Shown here: positions 6,855-15,886 of the stretch, piece after piece
Numbering within the stretch: the first letter of the stretch is position 1
Layout: each line of letters starts with the position of its first letter
NCBI RefSeq assembly: GCF_002250655.1
Contig: NZ_NOZR01000015.1
Location: 78,075 to 142,074, forward strand
DNA length: 64,000 nucleotides
Reading direction: 5' to 3'
Source of the DNA: Mycolicibacterium sphagni
GTDB taxonomy: Bacteria; Actinomycetota; Actinomycetes; Mycobacteriales; Mycobacteriaceae
The notes under the pieces: generated by a model
What the model was told of the DNA's origin: nothing
What the model saw: only the letters and a program-made list of their open reading frames with translations
The model's database searches: none
Program-made: the position numbers and the translations under genes

Positions 6855-7489
6855 CGCGTACCACCCTGCCGGTGACTGCGGATCGCCTCGGCCAGCCCTG
6901 CAACCGGCGCGATGGCTTCGCGCGTCAGCTCGTCCAGCCGGCGCGTGTCCTCGGCGTCGGCCACGAAGTCGGCCAGGCCGGGCAGGCCCGCCAGCAGTGC
7001 CAGCAACCCACAGCTCAGCAACCAGGGTTCGGCCGGATATCCGGCGATCGCCGTCCGAACCGCGTCGCCGACGTCGTCGATCAGTTCCCGGACGCGGTAT
7101 TCGTCATACGGTTCGAGACTTCCGACCCGCAACCAGCCTTCGCTGGTCAGCTGCTCCTGAACCGCTGAGATCGCCTCACGAGCGTTCCTGGCGACCAGCT
7201 GCGCCCACGTCGCGCGGTTATGGACGCCTACCTGGGCAAACGCGGCCCGAAGGATCGGATCGTCGGGACTTGCGGCTTTGCCGGGGACCGCGCGGCCCCC
7301 ACGTTCCACCAGGAAACCCATCAGATAGAGGTCGGCCAGCATCGCAGCTTGCAGGGCGAAACCGAACAACGCGGGGTCGTCAACATCGAATCGACCCTGC
7401 TCCGGGTCGAAAGTGAGCAGATACAGCTGGCCGTGCAGCGTCGAGGGAACTGACGTGGACTCCGACGACCGCCCGCCGATGTGCTGCAT
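6851..7489 (-). CDS. GPP34 family phosphoprotein (GOLPH3/Vps74-like)
   Basis: 212 residues from ATG 7489, which follows a strong AGGAGGGG Shine-Dalgarno. It has the GPP34 pattern: LYLLTFDPEQGRF near the N-terminus, an Ala/Leu-rich helix (GFALQAAMLADLYLMGFLVE) and repeated helices to the C-terminus. Eukaryotic relatives bind phosphoinositide at the Golgi; the actinobacterial members are abundant but of unclear function. No signal peptide is present, so it is probably peripheral to the membrane. It is coupled to the downstream 50-residue acidic ORF. Confidence 0.85.
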   Translation of the reverse strand: MQHIGGRSSESTSVPSTLHGQLYLLTFDPEQGRFDVDDPALFGFALQAAMLADLYLMGFLVERGGRAVPGKAASPDDPILRAAFAQVGVHNRATWAQLVARNAREAISAVQEQLTSEGWLRVGSLEPYDEYRVRELIDDVGDAVRTAIAGYPAEPWLLSCGLLALLAGLPGLADFVADAEDTRRLDELTREAIAPVAGLAEAIRSHRQGGTR

Positions 7490-7711
7490 ATCCCCTCCTC
7501 GTTCGCTGTTGTCGCAGAACGGGTTTGAGATCATCACTCAACCGAGCGAGCGCCGCTGTCGCTCCGTTGAGATAACTCTGTCGCATAAGTCGGCTGAGGG
7601 CATGCGTAGAGCACTACTCATATTTGCCAAATCGGTACGGAGTAACGGAAAAGCGCTGTCGTTGGCTCAGCGCCAGTGCAGTGGGACAATGGCTGAACCG
7701 ACGACGAAAAG

Positions 7712-8866
7712 ATGACCGGGATGACTCTGACGCACATGGAGCAGCGGTCCGCGCCGACCGAACACATCGCCGTGCGATGCGTGGATTCCGACGTCCACCC
7801 GGTGCCGCGGCGCGGGGTATTGATCGACTACATCCCCGAACCCTGGCGCACGAAATACTTCCTGTCCCACCCCGTGGGTGAGCTGATCTACTACGACGCC
7901 CCCGACTACGCGCACGCCTACGCGATGCGTACCGATACCTTCCCGGACGACGGCGAGTTCGCTGGAAGCGACCCCGACCTGGCATTTCGCCAGCTGGTCA
8001 TGGAGGCCGGCGCCGACATCGCCATCCTGGAACCCCTGGCGCCAGGCCACCGGATCCCCGAAGCCGCACAGGCCTCGGCGATCGCCACCAACCACTGGCT
8101 CGACGAGCATTGGCTCGACAGCCGCAACAATTGGCACGAGCGCTGGCGCGGCTCGATCACGGTGGCCATCGAAGACCCCGCCGGGGCAGTCCGCGAAATC
8201 GAAAAATGGGCCGGCCACCCCTTCATGGCACAGATCATGATCAAGGCCGAACCCCGGCCGTCGTGGGGTGATCCGACGTACGACCCGATCTGGGCGGCCG
8301 CCACCAAACACGACATCACGGTCAGCTGCCATTTGGGTCGCGGCAAGTACGAGACCCTTCCGATCCCGCCGGTCGGCTTACCGAGCTACAACCACGACTT
8401 CATGGTCAGCTACTCGCTGCTGGCCGCCAATCAGGTGATGAGCATGATCTTCGACGGGCTCTTCGACCGCTTCCCCACCCTGCGGATCGTGTTCGTGGAG
8501 CACGCCTTCAGCTGGATCCTGCCGCTGATGTGGCGGATGGACGCCATCTACGAGGCCCGCAAGTCCTGGCTGGACATCAAGCGCAAACCCAGCGAGTACG
8601 TCAAGGACCACATCAAGTGGACCACCCAGCCGCTGGATTACCCGGAGGACAAGACTGAACTGCTGCGGGCCTTCGAGTGGATGGAATGCGAGAAGATCCT
8701 GCTGTTCTCCTCCGACTACCCGCACTGGACGTTCGACGACCCGCGCTGGCTGGTCAAGCACCTGCCAGAGCACGCCCGCGACGCGGTGATGTGGCGCAAC
8801 GGTGTGCAAACCTACAAGCTGCCTACGTCGGTTCCAGTGCTGGAGGGTCAGACGCGGGTGTTCTGA
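7712..8866 (+). CDS. Amidohydrolase family protein (TIM-barrel, ACMSD-like)
   Basis: 384 residues; ATG 7721 is an equally possible start. The first strand has the metal-binding D-x-H (VDSDVHP). Further features are HWLDEHW, SCHLGRG with a conserved His, FVEHAFSWILPLMWRMD and the late Asp in SSDYPHW, the layout of the amidohydrolase-2 family (decarboxylases and hydrolases of aromatic acids). The substrate cannot be told. It stands alone, and its end overlaps by 44 bp the convergent small membrane protein gene. Confidence 0.85.
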   Translation: MTGMTLTHMEQRSAPTEHIAVRCVDSDVHPVPRRGVLIDYIPEPWRTKYFLSHPVGELIYYDAPDYAHAYAMRTDTFPDDGEFAGSDPDLAFRQLVMEAGADIAILEPLAPGHRIPEAAQASAIATNHWLDEHWLDSRNNWHERWRGSITVAIEDPAGAVREIEKWAGHPFMAQIMIKAEPRPSWGDPTYDPIWAAATKHDITVSCHLGRGKYETLPIPPVGLPSYNHDFMVSYSLLAANQVMSMIFDGLFDRFPTLRIVFVEHAFSWILPLMWRMDAIYEARKSWLDIKRKPSEYVKDHIKWTTQPLDYPEDKTELLRAFEWMECEKILLFSSDYPHWTFDDPRWLVKHLPEHARDAVMWRNGVQTYKLPTSVPVLEGQTRVF

Positions 8867-9113
8867 TGGCCGCGACGGCACGCGCCTGCCTGCCGCGCAG
8901 CAGTCCGGCTACCCCTAACACCAGCAGCACCCCGGCCGCGGTTAACAAGGCCCAGCTCAGAAACATCAGCGGCGGGTCAAAGGCCACCGAAGTGGTCGAC
9001 GGCTGACCGTCGGCAACCGGGGACACGGGCACCACGCTGCGGGAGTCCAGGCCGGTGATCACCGCGCCCGCCAACGCGAGCGCAGCCAGTAACAACTGGA
9101 CGACATGCCTCAC
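8823..9113 (-). CDS. Small membrane protein of the post-hemB cluster
   Basis: 96 residues from GTG 9113, whose GTGA overlaps the stop of the preceding gene. There are two hydrophobic segments, one N-terminal (VVQLLLAALALAGAVITG) and one central (LMFLSWALLTAAGVLLVLGVAGLL), with a short loop between them. The C-terminal tail runs into the 3' end of the convergent amidohydrolase gene. The function is unknown; it is the last gene of the hemA-to-here run. Confidence 0.65.
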   Translation of the reverse strand: MRHVVQLLLAALALAGAVITGLDSRSVVPVSPVADGQPSTTSVAFDPPLMFLSWALLTAAGVLLVLGVAGLLRGRQARAVAAIRTPASDPPALEPT

Positions 9114-9616
9114 GGAGCGCTCGCCGTCTCGCCCTCGACCAGGCTGGTGAGTGCAGCCCGCAAGCCTCGATGATTGCGCGCCCATGCCTGTGCCGTGCGC
9201 TTCCCGGTGAGCTCAACGCCGATGCCGGTGCGGCCGCGAGGCACCCCGGACAATTCGCCCAGCGCCCGCGACGTCTGCCACTTCTCCAGTAGCTCACGGG
9301 ATTTCGCAGAGTGCTGCGCCTCAGGAAACACCCGCACGATATGGGTCAACGGGGTGACCTCGGTGCCTTCCCGCAGCGCGTCGCGGGTTAGCTCGACACT
9401 GGTGTGGATCCGCGCGGCTTTGACCTGAAGACCCAGGAAACCCGTCACGAGGACCAGGAAAATCAGCGGGACCCAGGGCTGGAAGCCCACCCCGCCCTTG
9501 AACTGAATCAGCAGCATCGCGATCGCAGCTGCCGGCCCGGCGAGCAGCCAGTACCAGCTAGCGCCGGTCTCGAAGAACAACCGCTCGGGCCGTTCGAGCA
9601 GCTGGTCGTCAGGCAT
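9110..9616 (-). CDS. Membrane-anchored hypothetical protein
   Basis: 168 residues. After MPDDQLLERPERLFFETGASW come two closely spaced membrane helices (about 22-40 and 47-66), then a soluble C-terminal domain (about 70-168). The two-helix hairpin plus a cytoplasmic domain resembles the conserved membrane protein found after hemB in mycobacteria. It overlaps the preceding gene by 8 bp and the following one by 4 bp, so it is in the same operon. The function is unknown. Confidence 0.75.
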   Translation of the reverse strand: MPDDQLLERPERLFFETGASWYWLLAGPAAAIAMLLIQFKGGVGFQPWVPLIFLVLVTGFLGLQVKAARIHTSVELTRDALREGTEVTPLTHIVRVFPEAQHSAKSRELLEKWQTSRALGELSGVPRGRTGIGVELTGKRTAQAWARNHRGLRAALTSLVEGETASAP

Positions 9617-10004
9617 CGGACTCCGGCGAGTCCGTCGGCGTGTACCACTGCTGCGCCGAGGGCCGCAGGACCAAGGCCGCAGCGATGATCACGAGGACCA
9701 GGACAAGCAGCCACACCAGACCATTCGTCATCACCGAGAACAAGGCCAACAGCACAGCGAGTGCGACCGACAGCGCGACCGCGGCTCGCCGGAACCTGGA
9801 ATCGCCGCCACGGGCCCGGCCAGTCAAGTAGCTCAGCAGCGCACCGCTGACGATCCACAGCGCGCCGGCGCCTCTGAAGAAGATCGGAACGTGGTCCTGC
9901 GAAAACACGAGCAGCAAGCCACCCAAGATCAGCAGGATTGCCGCCGCCAGCCAGCACCAAATGGCAATCGAGACGACACGGGGCCTAGGTTCGGTTGCGG
10001 TCAT
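9609..10004 (-). CDS. Four-helix membrane protein, post-hemB cluster
   Basis: 131 residues with four hydrophobic helices (about 10-33, 43-60, 73-91 and 94-113) and a short polar tail ending SPESDA. It is a small integral membrane protein without recognisable motifs. It lies 20 bp after the preceding gene in the operon and overlaps the next start by 8 bp. It may help heme-pathway or envelope function by location only. Confidence 0.7.
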   Translation of the reverse strand: MTATEPRPRVVSIAIWCWLAAAILLILGGLLLVFSQDHVPIFFRGAGALWIVSGALLSYLTGRARGGDSRFRRAAVALSVALAVLLALFSVMTNGLVWLLVLVLVIIAAALVLRPSAQQWYTPTDSPESDA

Positions 10005-10024
10005 CGTCGGGTCAGCCTATCGGG

Positions 10025-10447
10025 TCACTTGGTGAAGAAACCGTGCGCGTCCTGACGGTGCAGCAGGACGGCACCGCCGATGATCAGCACCGACCCGATG
10101 ATGCCGGTCACGGCGAAGATCACTGCCTGCACCGTCTCCCGCTCGGTACTGAACAAACTGGCCCCGGTGTAGATGACGGTGGCCAGCCCACCACCGGTGA
10201 GAACGGTGCGCGTCCACCGATACCCGGACCGCATCAAGAACAGGAAGGTCAGGACCAGGGCGGCCGTCGTCAGTGCGAACAGCACCGTGACACCGATGAC
10301 CAGGAACGAGGAGTGCTTACTCGCGGTGAACCAGGCGTCGGTGAGATAGCCGACCACCATCAGTGGCAGCGCGATCAGCCACAACCAGAAACCGGTGTCG
10401 ACATCCTCCGGACGTGCAGGTGCCCCCGTCGGCTGCTGATGGGTCAC
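10025..10447 (-). CDS. Membrane protein coupled to hemB
   Basis: 140 residues from GTG 10447, which overlaps the hemB TGA (GTGA); the longer ATG in this frame lies inside hemB and is not used. There are four hydrophobic helices after a polar Pro-rich N-terminus (VTHQQPTGAPARPEDVDTG). No domain is recognised. Translational coupling to hemB and the same arrangement of membrane genes after hemB in other mycobacteria suggest a conserved, unstudied accessory role. Confidence 0.75.
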   Translation of the reverse strand: MTHQQPTGAPARPEDVDTGFWLWLIALPLMVVGYLTDAWFTASKHSSFLVIGVTVLFALTTAALVLTFLFLMRSGYRWTRTVLTGGGLATVIYTGASLFSTERETVQAVIFAVTGIIGSVLIIGGAVLLHRQDAHGFFTK

Positions 10448-11433
10448 GCCAGCCAGCCCGCGACGTCGGCGGCCCAGTAGGTCAAGACGATATCGGCGCC
10501 CGCGCGCCGGATGCTGGTCAACGACTCCAGCGCGGCGGCCCGGCCGTCGACCCACCCGTTCGCCGCGGCGGCGCTGATCATCGCGTACTCCCCCGATACC
10601 TGGTAAGCGGCCACCGGTACCGGCGCGACATCGGCGGCCGCACGCACGATGTCCAGGTAGGCCATGGCCGGTTTGACCATGACAATGTCGGCCCCCTCGT
10701 CGAGGTCGAGTGCGATCTCGCGCAGCGCTTCCCGGGCATTGCCGCTGTCCTGCTGGTAGGTACGCCGATCGCCTTGCAGGCTCGAACCCACCGCGTCGCG
10801 GAAGGGGCCGTAGAAGGCCGACGCGAACTTGGCGGCATACGCCAGGATCAGCACATCGGTGAAGCCGGCCGCGTCGAGCCCGTCACGGATGGCGGCCACC
10901 TGACCGTCCATCATGCCGCTCGGGCCGACCACGAGGGCCCCCGATTCCGCTTGTGCGACAGCAAGTTTGACGTACTGCGCATTGGTGGCGTCGTTATCGA
11001 CCCGGCCGCGGGCGTCGAGCAGGCCGCAGTGGCCGTGGTCGGTGAATTCGTCGAGGCAGGTGTCGGCCATCAGCACGGTGTCATCGCCGAGGTCCTTGGC
11101 CAGATCACGCAGAGCGACGTTGAGGATCCCGTCCGGATCCACGCCGGCCGAGCCCAGCGCGTCCTTGTCCGCTTCCCGAGGAACGCCGAACAGCATCAGC
11201 CCGCCGACACCGGCTTCGACGGCCTGCTCGGCCGCGCGGCGCAGCGATTCGCGGGTGTGCTGGAAAACGCCCGGCATGGAAGCAATCGGGCGTTGCTCGT
11301 CGATCCCGTCGGCGACGAACATCGGCAACACCAGATGCCTTGGCTCCAGCGATGTTTCGGCCACCAACCGGCGGAGCGCCGGGGTGGAGCGCAGCCGACG
11401 TGGACGCTGTCGTGGATAGCCGGGCAAGGTCAT
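10444..11433 (-). CDS. hemB: Delta-aminolevulinic acid dehydratase (porphobilinogen synthase)
   Basis: 329 residues, normal for the family. It condenses two 5-aminolevulinates to porphobilinogen. The zinc-type cysteine cluster is present (TCLDEFTDHGHCG), and the two Schiff-base lysines lie in AYAAKFASAFYGP and MVKPAMAYLD. It is the fourth heme gene of the leftward operon, 11 bp after hemD, and is coupled by GTGA to a membrane protein. Confidence 0.97.
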   Translation of the reverse strand: MTLPGYPRQRPRRLRSTPALRRLVAETSLEPRHLVLPMFVADGIDEQRPIASMPGVFQHTRESLRRAAEQAVEAGVGGLMLFGVPREADKDALGSAGVDPDGILNVALRDLAKDLGDDTVLMADTCLDEFTDHGHCGLLDARGRVDNDATNAQYVKLAVAQAESGALVVGPSGMMDGQVAAIRDGLDAAGFTDVLILAYAAKFASAFYGPFRDAVGSSLQGDRRTYQQDSGNAREALREIALDLDEGADIVMVKPAMAYLDIVRAAADVAPVPVAAYQVSGEYAMISAAAANGWVDGRAAALESLTSIRRAGADIVLTYWAADVAGWLA

Positions 11434-11444
11434 GCCTTATCTGT

Positions 11445-13106
11445 TTAGCGGCGTCGGCTCTTTTTGCGCGGCGGCGGCAACGCGCCCTCGGCACGCAGCC
11501 GGGCGGCATGCTCGGCGAGCGCATCGACCAGCGGGCCCACGGCAGCCGTCTCGGGCTGGACGTCCACCCGCAGACCGAATTCCGCGGCGGTCTCCGCCGT
11601 CTTCGGCCCGATGCACGCCACGATCGTGCGGGCGTGCGGCTTGCCTGCGATGCCTACGAGGTTGCGCACCGTGGAGCTGGACGTGAAGCACACGGCATCG
11701 AACCCGCCGGTCTTGATCATCTCGCGGGTCTCCGCGGGCGGCGGTGCCGCGCGCACGGTGCGATAGGCGGTGACGTCCTCGATCTCCCAGCCCCGGTCAC
11801 GCAGGCCCTCGGCCAGGGTCTCGGTGGCGATATCGGCGCGCGGCAGCAGCACCCGGTTGACCGGATCGAAAATGCTGTCGTACTCCGGGAATTCGTCGAG
11901 CAGGCCCAGCGAGGACTGCTCGCCGGACGGCACCAGCTCAGGGCTCACGCCGAAGGCGCGCACCCGGTCGGCCGTCGACTCGCCCACGCAGGCGATCTTC
12001 ACACCGGAAAACGCCCGGGCATCCAGGCCGAACTCGCCGAACTTCTCCCACACCGCACGCACGGCGTTGGTGGAGGTGAACACCACCCACTGGTAGCGGC
12101 CGTCGACCAAACCCTTGACGGCCCTTTCCATCTGGGCCGGGCTGCGCGGTGGCTCGACGGCGATGGTCGGCACCTCGATGGGCAGAGCGCCGTGGCCGAT
12201 CAGCTTGTCGCTCATCTCGCCGGCCTGGTCCTTGGTGCGCGGCACCAGCACGGTCCAGCCGTACAGCGCCCGGCTCTCCCACCAGTTCAGCTTGGCGCGG
12301 TGCGCGACGGTCTTGCCGATGGTGGCCACCAACGTGCCCGTCAGCGGCCCGGCCGGGTCGTTGTTGCAGGCCAGGGTGGCGCGGTCGATGAGGCCGTGCA
12401 GCGTGGTCTCCACCGAGCGCTGCCCACAGGTGGTGCCGTTGGACGTGACCACGCAGGGCGTGCTGTCGGCCAACCCGTACTCGATGAGAGTGCGCGCCGC
12501 CTCAGGCAGATGCGAGGCGCTCGCGGTCAGGATCAGCGGGCCCGGCGCCGCGGCCAGGGCCGCCCAGTCCACCTCGCCGCGAACGTCGGCCACGGTGTGG
12601 GCCGAGCCGAGCGGCAGGCCGGCGTAGGTGGGTACCGCGCTGGTCGCGGGCAGTCCGGGAACGATCTCGAATTCGGCGTGCGCCCGAGCCACCGCGTTCA
12701 CCTCGGTGATCACCGAGTCGACCGACAGCGGATCTCCAGCGATCAGCCGAACCACGTCGAAGCCGGTCTTGGGCTCGGCGACCAAGGTCTTGGCCACCTC
12801 GGCCGGGTCGCCCAGCGCTGGGCGGATGTCAGGGCCGACGGAGACGACCGGCGGAGCAGTCTCGTCATGGCCGTCGGCGGGCGGGCCATCGGGCGCCGGA
12901 GCCGGGCCCACCGCGGGCGGCAGGTCGGTGCCGACTACGGCCAGCACAGCCTGCGGCACGTCCGGGTCCGTGAACACCAGCGCGGCATTGGCCAAAACGG
13001 TGCGGGCACGCGTCGTCAACAGATTGGGGTCACCTGGACCCGAGCCGACGAACGTGATGTGTCCCGGCTTCGCCTTACGTCCCCGACCGCTCACATGCCC
13101 AGTCAT
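11445..13106 (-). CDS. hemD: Uroporphyrinogen-III synthase fused to SUMT-like methyltransferase domain
   Basis: 553 residues, a fusion. The N-terminal half (about 15-255) has the tetrapyrrole methyltransferase glycine motif VGSGPGDPNLLT and later ADVRGEVDW, as in SUMT/CobA. The C-terminal half (about 265-540) is HemD-like (LVPRTKDQAGEMS, VFTSTNAVRAVWE, CFTSSSTVRNL). This architecture is standard in mycobacteria. A Pro/Gly-rich insertion near residues 60-95 interrupts the first domain, so methylation activity is less sure than the synthase function. It is followed by hemB, and its tail is basic (RKKSRRR). Confidence 0.95.
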   Translation of the reverse strand: MTGHVSGRGRKAKPGHITFVGSGPGDPNLLTTRARTVLANAALVFTDPDVPQAVLAVVGTDLPPAVGPAPAPDGPPADGHDETAPPVVSVGPDIRPALGDPAEVAKTLVAEPKTGFDVVRLIAGDPLSVDSVITEVNAVARAHAEFEIVPGLPATSAVPTYAGLPLGSAHTVADVRGEVDWAALAAAPGPLILTASASHLPEAARTLIEYGLADSTPCVVTSNGTTCGQRSVETTLHGLIDRATLACNNDPAGPLTGTLVATIGKTVAHRAKLNWWESRALYGWTVLVPRTKDQAGEMSDKLIGHGALPIEVPTIAVEPPRSPAQMERAVKGLVDGRYQWVVFTSTNAVRAVWEKFGEFGLDARAFSGVKIACVGESTADRVRAFGVSPELVPSGEQSSLGLLDEFPEYDSIFDPVNRVLLPRADIATETLAEGLRDRGWEIEDVTAYRTVRAAPPPAETREMIKTGGFDAVCFTSSSTVRNLVGIAGKPHARTIVACIGPKTAETAAEFGLRVDVQPETAAVGPLVDALAEHAARLRAEGALPPPRKKSRRR

Positions 13107-13110
13107 CGCT

Positions 13111-14070
13111 TCACTCCCGCTCTACCGCGTCGGTTTCGTCGTCGCGCAGTCTTACCGACATAACCTCGCGCGCACCGAGCTCGAACAACTCCGCGGCCAC
13201 CGAGAGCCCCAGCTCTGCGGACCGGCCGGGTGTGCCGATACCGGACGCACGGATCACGTCGGATCCGTCTGCTGCCGCCACGCATGCGCGCAGTGACAGC
13301 TCGTCGAAGACGCGGCCGTCGTCATCGATGGACTCGACCACTTCGGCGATCGCGCCCACCGGTGCGGAACAACCCGCCTCCAGTTCGGCCAGCAGGACTC
13401 GCTCGGCGGTGACCGCGGCGCGTGTGTCGGGATCGTCCAGCTCTCCCAACAGCGTCGCGAGCTCGGTATCGCCTGCGCGGCACTCGACCGCAAGCGCACC
13501 TTGAGCCGGCGCTGGCAACATCTGCACCGGCTCCAGCGTCTCGGTGACATCGCCGAGTCGTCCAAGACGGGCCAGACCCGCCCGGGCAACCACGATGGCG
13601 TCGAGATCACCACTGCTTACCCTGTTCAACCTGGTATCTAGGTTGCCTCTTAGGGGGCGGATTTCCAAACCGAGACCCAGTGCCCTAAGCTGTGCCGCCC
13701 GCCGCACGGAGCTTGTGCCGATCACCGAGCCCGTCGGCAACTCCCCCAAGACCATCCCGTCGCGGGCCACCAACGCGTCGCGAGCGTCCTCTCGCCGGGG
13801 GATCGCAGCGATGACGAACCGGTCGTCGGAAGCCGTCGGCAAATCCTTGTACGAGTGCACCGCCATGTCGACGCGGCCGTCGGCGATGGCTTCACGCAAG
13901 GCGGCGGTGAACACCCCGACACCGATCTCGGCGACTGGCTTGTCTGATCGGTCGCCCTCGGTGCTGATGATGACCAGCTCGGCGCGATGCCCGCGCTCGA
14001 TGAGTTGGTCTCTAATGGTCCCGGCCTGCGTGGTCGCCAGCAGACTGCCCCGGGTACCGATCCGGATCAC
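13111..14070 (-). CDS. hemC: Porphobilinogen deaminase (hydroxymethylbilane synthase)
   Basis: 319 residues from GTG 14070, giving IRIGTRGSLLA as in other HemC proteins; a TTG at 14091 would add seven residues. It polymerises four porphobilinogens to hydroxymethylbilane. The dipyrromethane-cofactor cysteine lies in AGCSAPVGA, and the active-site Asp/Arg blocks HSYKDLPT, GTSSVRRAAQL and RPLRGNLDTR are seen. It is adjacent to hemA (upstream) and hemD (4 bp downstream), in one operon. Confidence 0.96.
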   Translation of the reverse strand: MIRIGTRGSLLATTQAGTIRDQLIERGHRAELVIISTEGDRSDKPVAEIGVGVFTAALREAIADGRVDMAVHSYKDLPTASDDRFVIAAIPRREDARDALVARDGMVLGELPTGSVIGTSSVRRAAQLRALGLGLEIRPLRGNLDTRLNRVSSGDLDAIVVARAGLARLGRLGDVTETLEPVQMLPAPAQGALAVECRAGDTELATLLGELDDPDTRAAVTAERVLLAELEAGCSAPVGAIAEVVESIDDDGRVFDELSLRACVAAADGSDVIRASGIGTPGRSAELGLSVAAELFELGAREVMSVRLRDDETDAVERE

Positions 14071-14096
14071 CGCGTCGTTACTGCCGGCCAACCGCG

Positions 14097-15464
14097 CTAC
14101 CCAGCGCCGTCAGTTCGGCCCTGATCGAATTCCGTTGCCGGCAGGGGCAATTCACCTGCAGCAACGGCATCGACGGCCTGTGGATCGAGTTCGAAGAGTT
14201 CCCGCAACGCCTCGGCGTAGGTGTCCCCACCGGGCGCGCTGGCCAGCTGCTTGACCCGAACGGTCGGGGCGTGCAGCAGCTTGTCGACCACCCGGCGGAC
14301 GGTGCGGGCAACCTCGTCGCGCTGAGCGTCGTCCAGGCCCGGCAGCCGGTTGTCGAGCCGCAACAGCTCGGACTCGACGACGTCGGCGGCGCGCTGACGA
14401 AGGGCGGTGACAGTGGGGGTGACCTCGGCCATCCGCTGGCCGGCCAGATAGCTAGCAACCTCGGTGGCGACGATTTGGCGGGCGGCTTCGGCGTCTGCGG
14501 CTGCCGCACGGGCGGACGGCTCACGCTGCACCCGGTCCATGTCGATGACCGAAACGCCCGGCAGCCCGGCCACCGCGGGGTCAACGTCGCGGGGCATGCC
14601 CAGATCGCACAGCACCAGCGGTGGAGCGGTCTCGTCGCGGCGGGCGCTGGCCAGCGCATGGTGCACATCGGCCAGCGACACCACCGGGCGGACCGCGCCG
14701 GTACAGCTCACCACGACATCAGCCGCGGTCAGCGCGGCCGGCAGATGCTCGAGGGTCAGCGCCTGCGCGGTGGCACCCTGCTGGCGGATGTTCTCGGCCA
14801 GCCGCTGGGCGCGGGGCAGCGAACGGTTCACGACGTCGATGTGGATGACACCGGCCCGCAACAGATGTGCGACCGAGAGCCCGCCCATCGACCCGGCGCC
14901 GACGACGGTGGCCGTGCGCCCGGCCAGCCCGTCCAGGCGTGAGGCGGCGATGTCCAACGCGACGGACACCACACTGGCGCCCGCGGAATCGATCGCGGTC
15001 TCGGAGTGCACCCGCTTGCCCACCGACAGGGCGCGCTGGGACAAGTCGTGCAGGATCCGGCCGACGGTCTTGTTGGTCTCAGCACTGGCGTAGGCGCGAC
15101 GGACCTGGCCGAGCACCTGCTGCTCGCCGATCACCGCGCTGTCCAGACCGCTGGCAACCGCGAAGAGATGCTCGACAGCGGCCTCGCTGTAGCGGACGTA
15201 GGCGTACTTGGTCAGATCGCCCATCGACATTCCGGAGTGCTCGGCTAGCACCTGCCCGATCGCCGACAGACCGCCGTGGAAGGCGTCGACCACCGCGTAG
15301 ACCTCGACCCGGTTGCAGGTGGACAGCACCATCGCCTCAGTCACCAGCGGCGACTGCAACAGCTCGTCGACAATCTTGACCTGATCGGACTCAGCGAAAG
15401 ACAACTGCTCAAGGACGGAAACGGGAGCGCTACGGTGCGATACCCCGAACAGCAGCACGCTCAC
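14097..15464 (-). CDS. hemA: Glutamyl-tRNA reductase
   Basis: 455 residues, GTG start. It is the first committed enzyme of C5-pathway heme synthesis, reducing glutamyl-tRNA to glutamate-1-semialdehyde. The catalytic Cys50 lies in STCNRVEVY. The NADPH domain has VVGAGSMGGLSVAHLL, and a C-terminal dimerisation helix region follows. It heads the hemA-hemC-hemD-hemB run. A glutaredoxin-like gene precedes it by about 107 bp, and a short AGGTGAT serves as its ribosome site. Confidence 0.97.
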   Translation of the reverse strand: MSVLLFGVSHRSAPVSVLEQLSFAESDQVKIVDELLQSPLVTEAMVLSTCNRVEVYAVVDAFHGGLSAIGQVLAEHSGMSMGDLTKYAYVRYSEAAVEHLFAVASGLDSAVIGEQQVLGQVRRAYASAETNKTVGRILHDLSQRALSVGKRVHSETAIDSAGASVVSVALDIAASRLDGLAGRTATVVGAGSMGGLSVAHLLRAGVIHIDVVNRSLPRAQRLAENIRQQGATAQALTLEHLPAALTAADVVVSCTGAVRPVVSLADVHHALASARRDETAPPLVLCDLGMPRDVDPAVAGLPGVSVIDMDRVQREPSARAAAADAEAARQIVATEVASYLAGQRMAEVTPTVTALRQRAADVVESELLRLDNRLPGLDDAQRDEVARTVRRVVDKLLHAPTVRVKQLASAPGGDTYAEALRELFELDPQAVDAVAAGELPLPATEFDQGRTDGAG

Positions 15465-15571
15465 GGCACGATCACCTGGCCCGCTCCCTTGCTGTTACGG
15501 AATGCTCCGTTAGTGAAACTTACTTCCACGGTAAACGCTGCGCAGGCGGCTGGCCAAATTCCGGGCGGAGT

Positions 15572-15856
15572 TCACCCGTCGTCTTCGACGACCACACGGC
15601 CGAGGGCGAGATCCGTTCTTAACCTGGGCTCGTCGACATCCCAGTAACTGTGCTCGTGGCCGTCGAGCAGAACCACCGGCAGACGGTCGCCGAATTCGGC
15701 TCGCAACGCGCTGTCGCCGGCGGCTGCCGCGGCGTCGACGTCGATGAGGGACAGCTCGAAGTCGAGTTCGGCGGCCAGCTCGACCAGCCGGTGGTAGACC
15801 CGCTGGCAGATGCTGCATCCGGCGCGGCTCAACAGCTCGACGTGTGCGCGGCTCAC
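15572..15856 (-). CDS. Glutaredoxin-family thiol protein
   Basis: 94 residues from GTG 15856. It has a thioredoxin-fold start (AHVELLSRAGCSICQRVYH) with a CxxC motif (CSIC), a cis-Pro region (RLPVVLLDG) and a Tyr-Trp-rich end. It matches the small glutaredoxin-like protein that precedes hemA in mycobacteria. It is probably a cytoplasmic thiol-disulfide oxidoreductase; no glutathione is made here, so mycothiol (mshA is in this window) is the more likely partner, which is inference. It is divergent from the HAD gene, 30 bp apart. Confidence 0.85.
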   Translation of the reverse strand: MSRAHVELLSRAGCSICQRVYHRLVELAAELDFELSLIDVDAAAAAGDSALRAEFGDRLPVVLLDGHEHSYWDVDEPRLRTDLALGRVVVEDDG

Positions 15857-15874
15857 GCGAGTCAGTGTCGCAGT

Positions 15875-15880
15875 TAGGGT
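15875..15880 (+). promoter_or_regulatory. -10 box of leaderless HAD-phosphatase transcript
   Basis: TAGGGT ends exactly 6 nt before ATG 15887 and no Shine-Dalgarno lies between, the geometry of a leaderless mycobacterial mRNA. Confidence 0.5.
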
Positions 15881-15886
15881 TGTCCC

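Noticed and set aside
6721..7416. 231-residue plus-strand frame beginning with GSGSS repeats
   Set aside because: It is a mirror of the acidic ORF repeats and the GPP34 gene; past the repeats it loses protein-like composition.
11340..13163. 607-residue plus-strand frame across hemB-hemD
   Set aside because: Antisense to two certain heme genes; His/Arg/Gly composition of a shadow frame.
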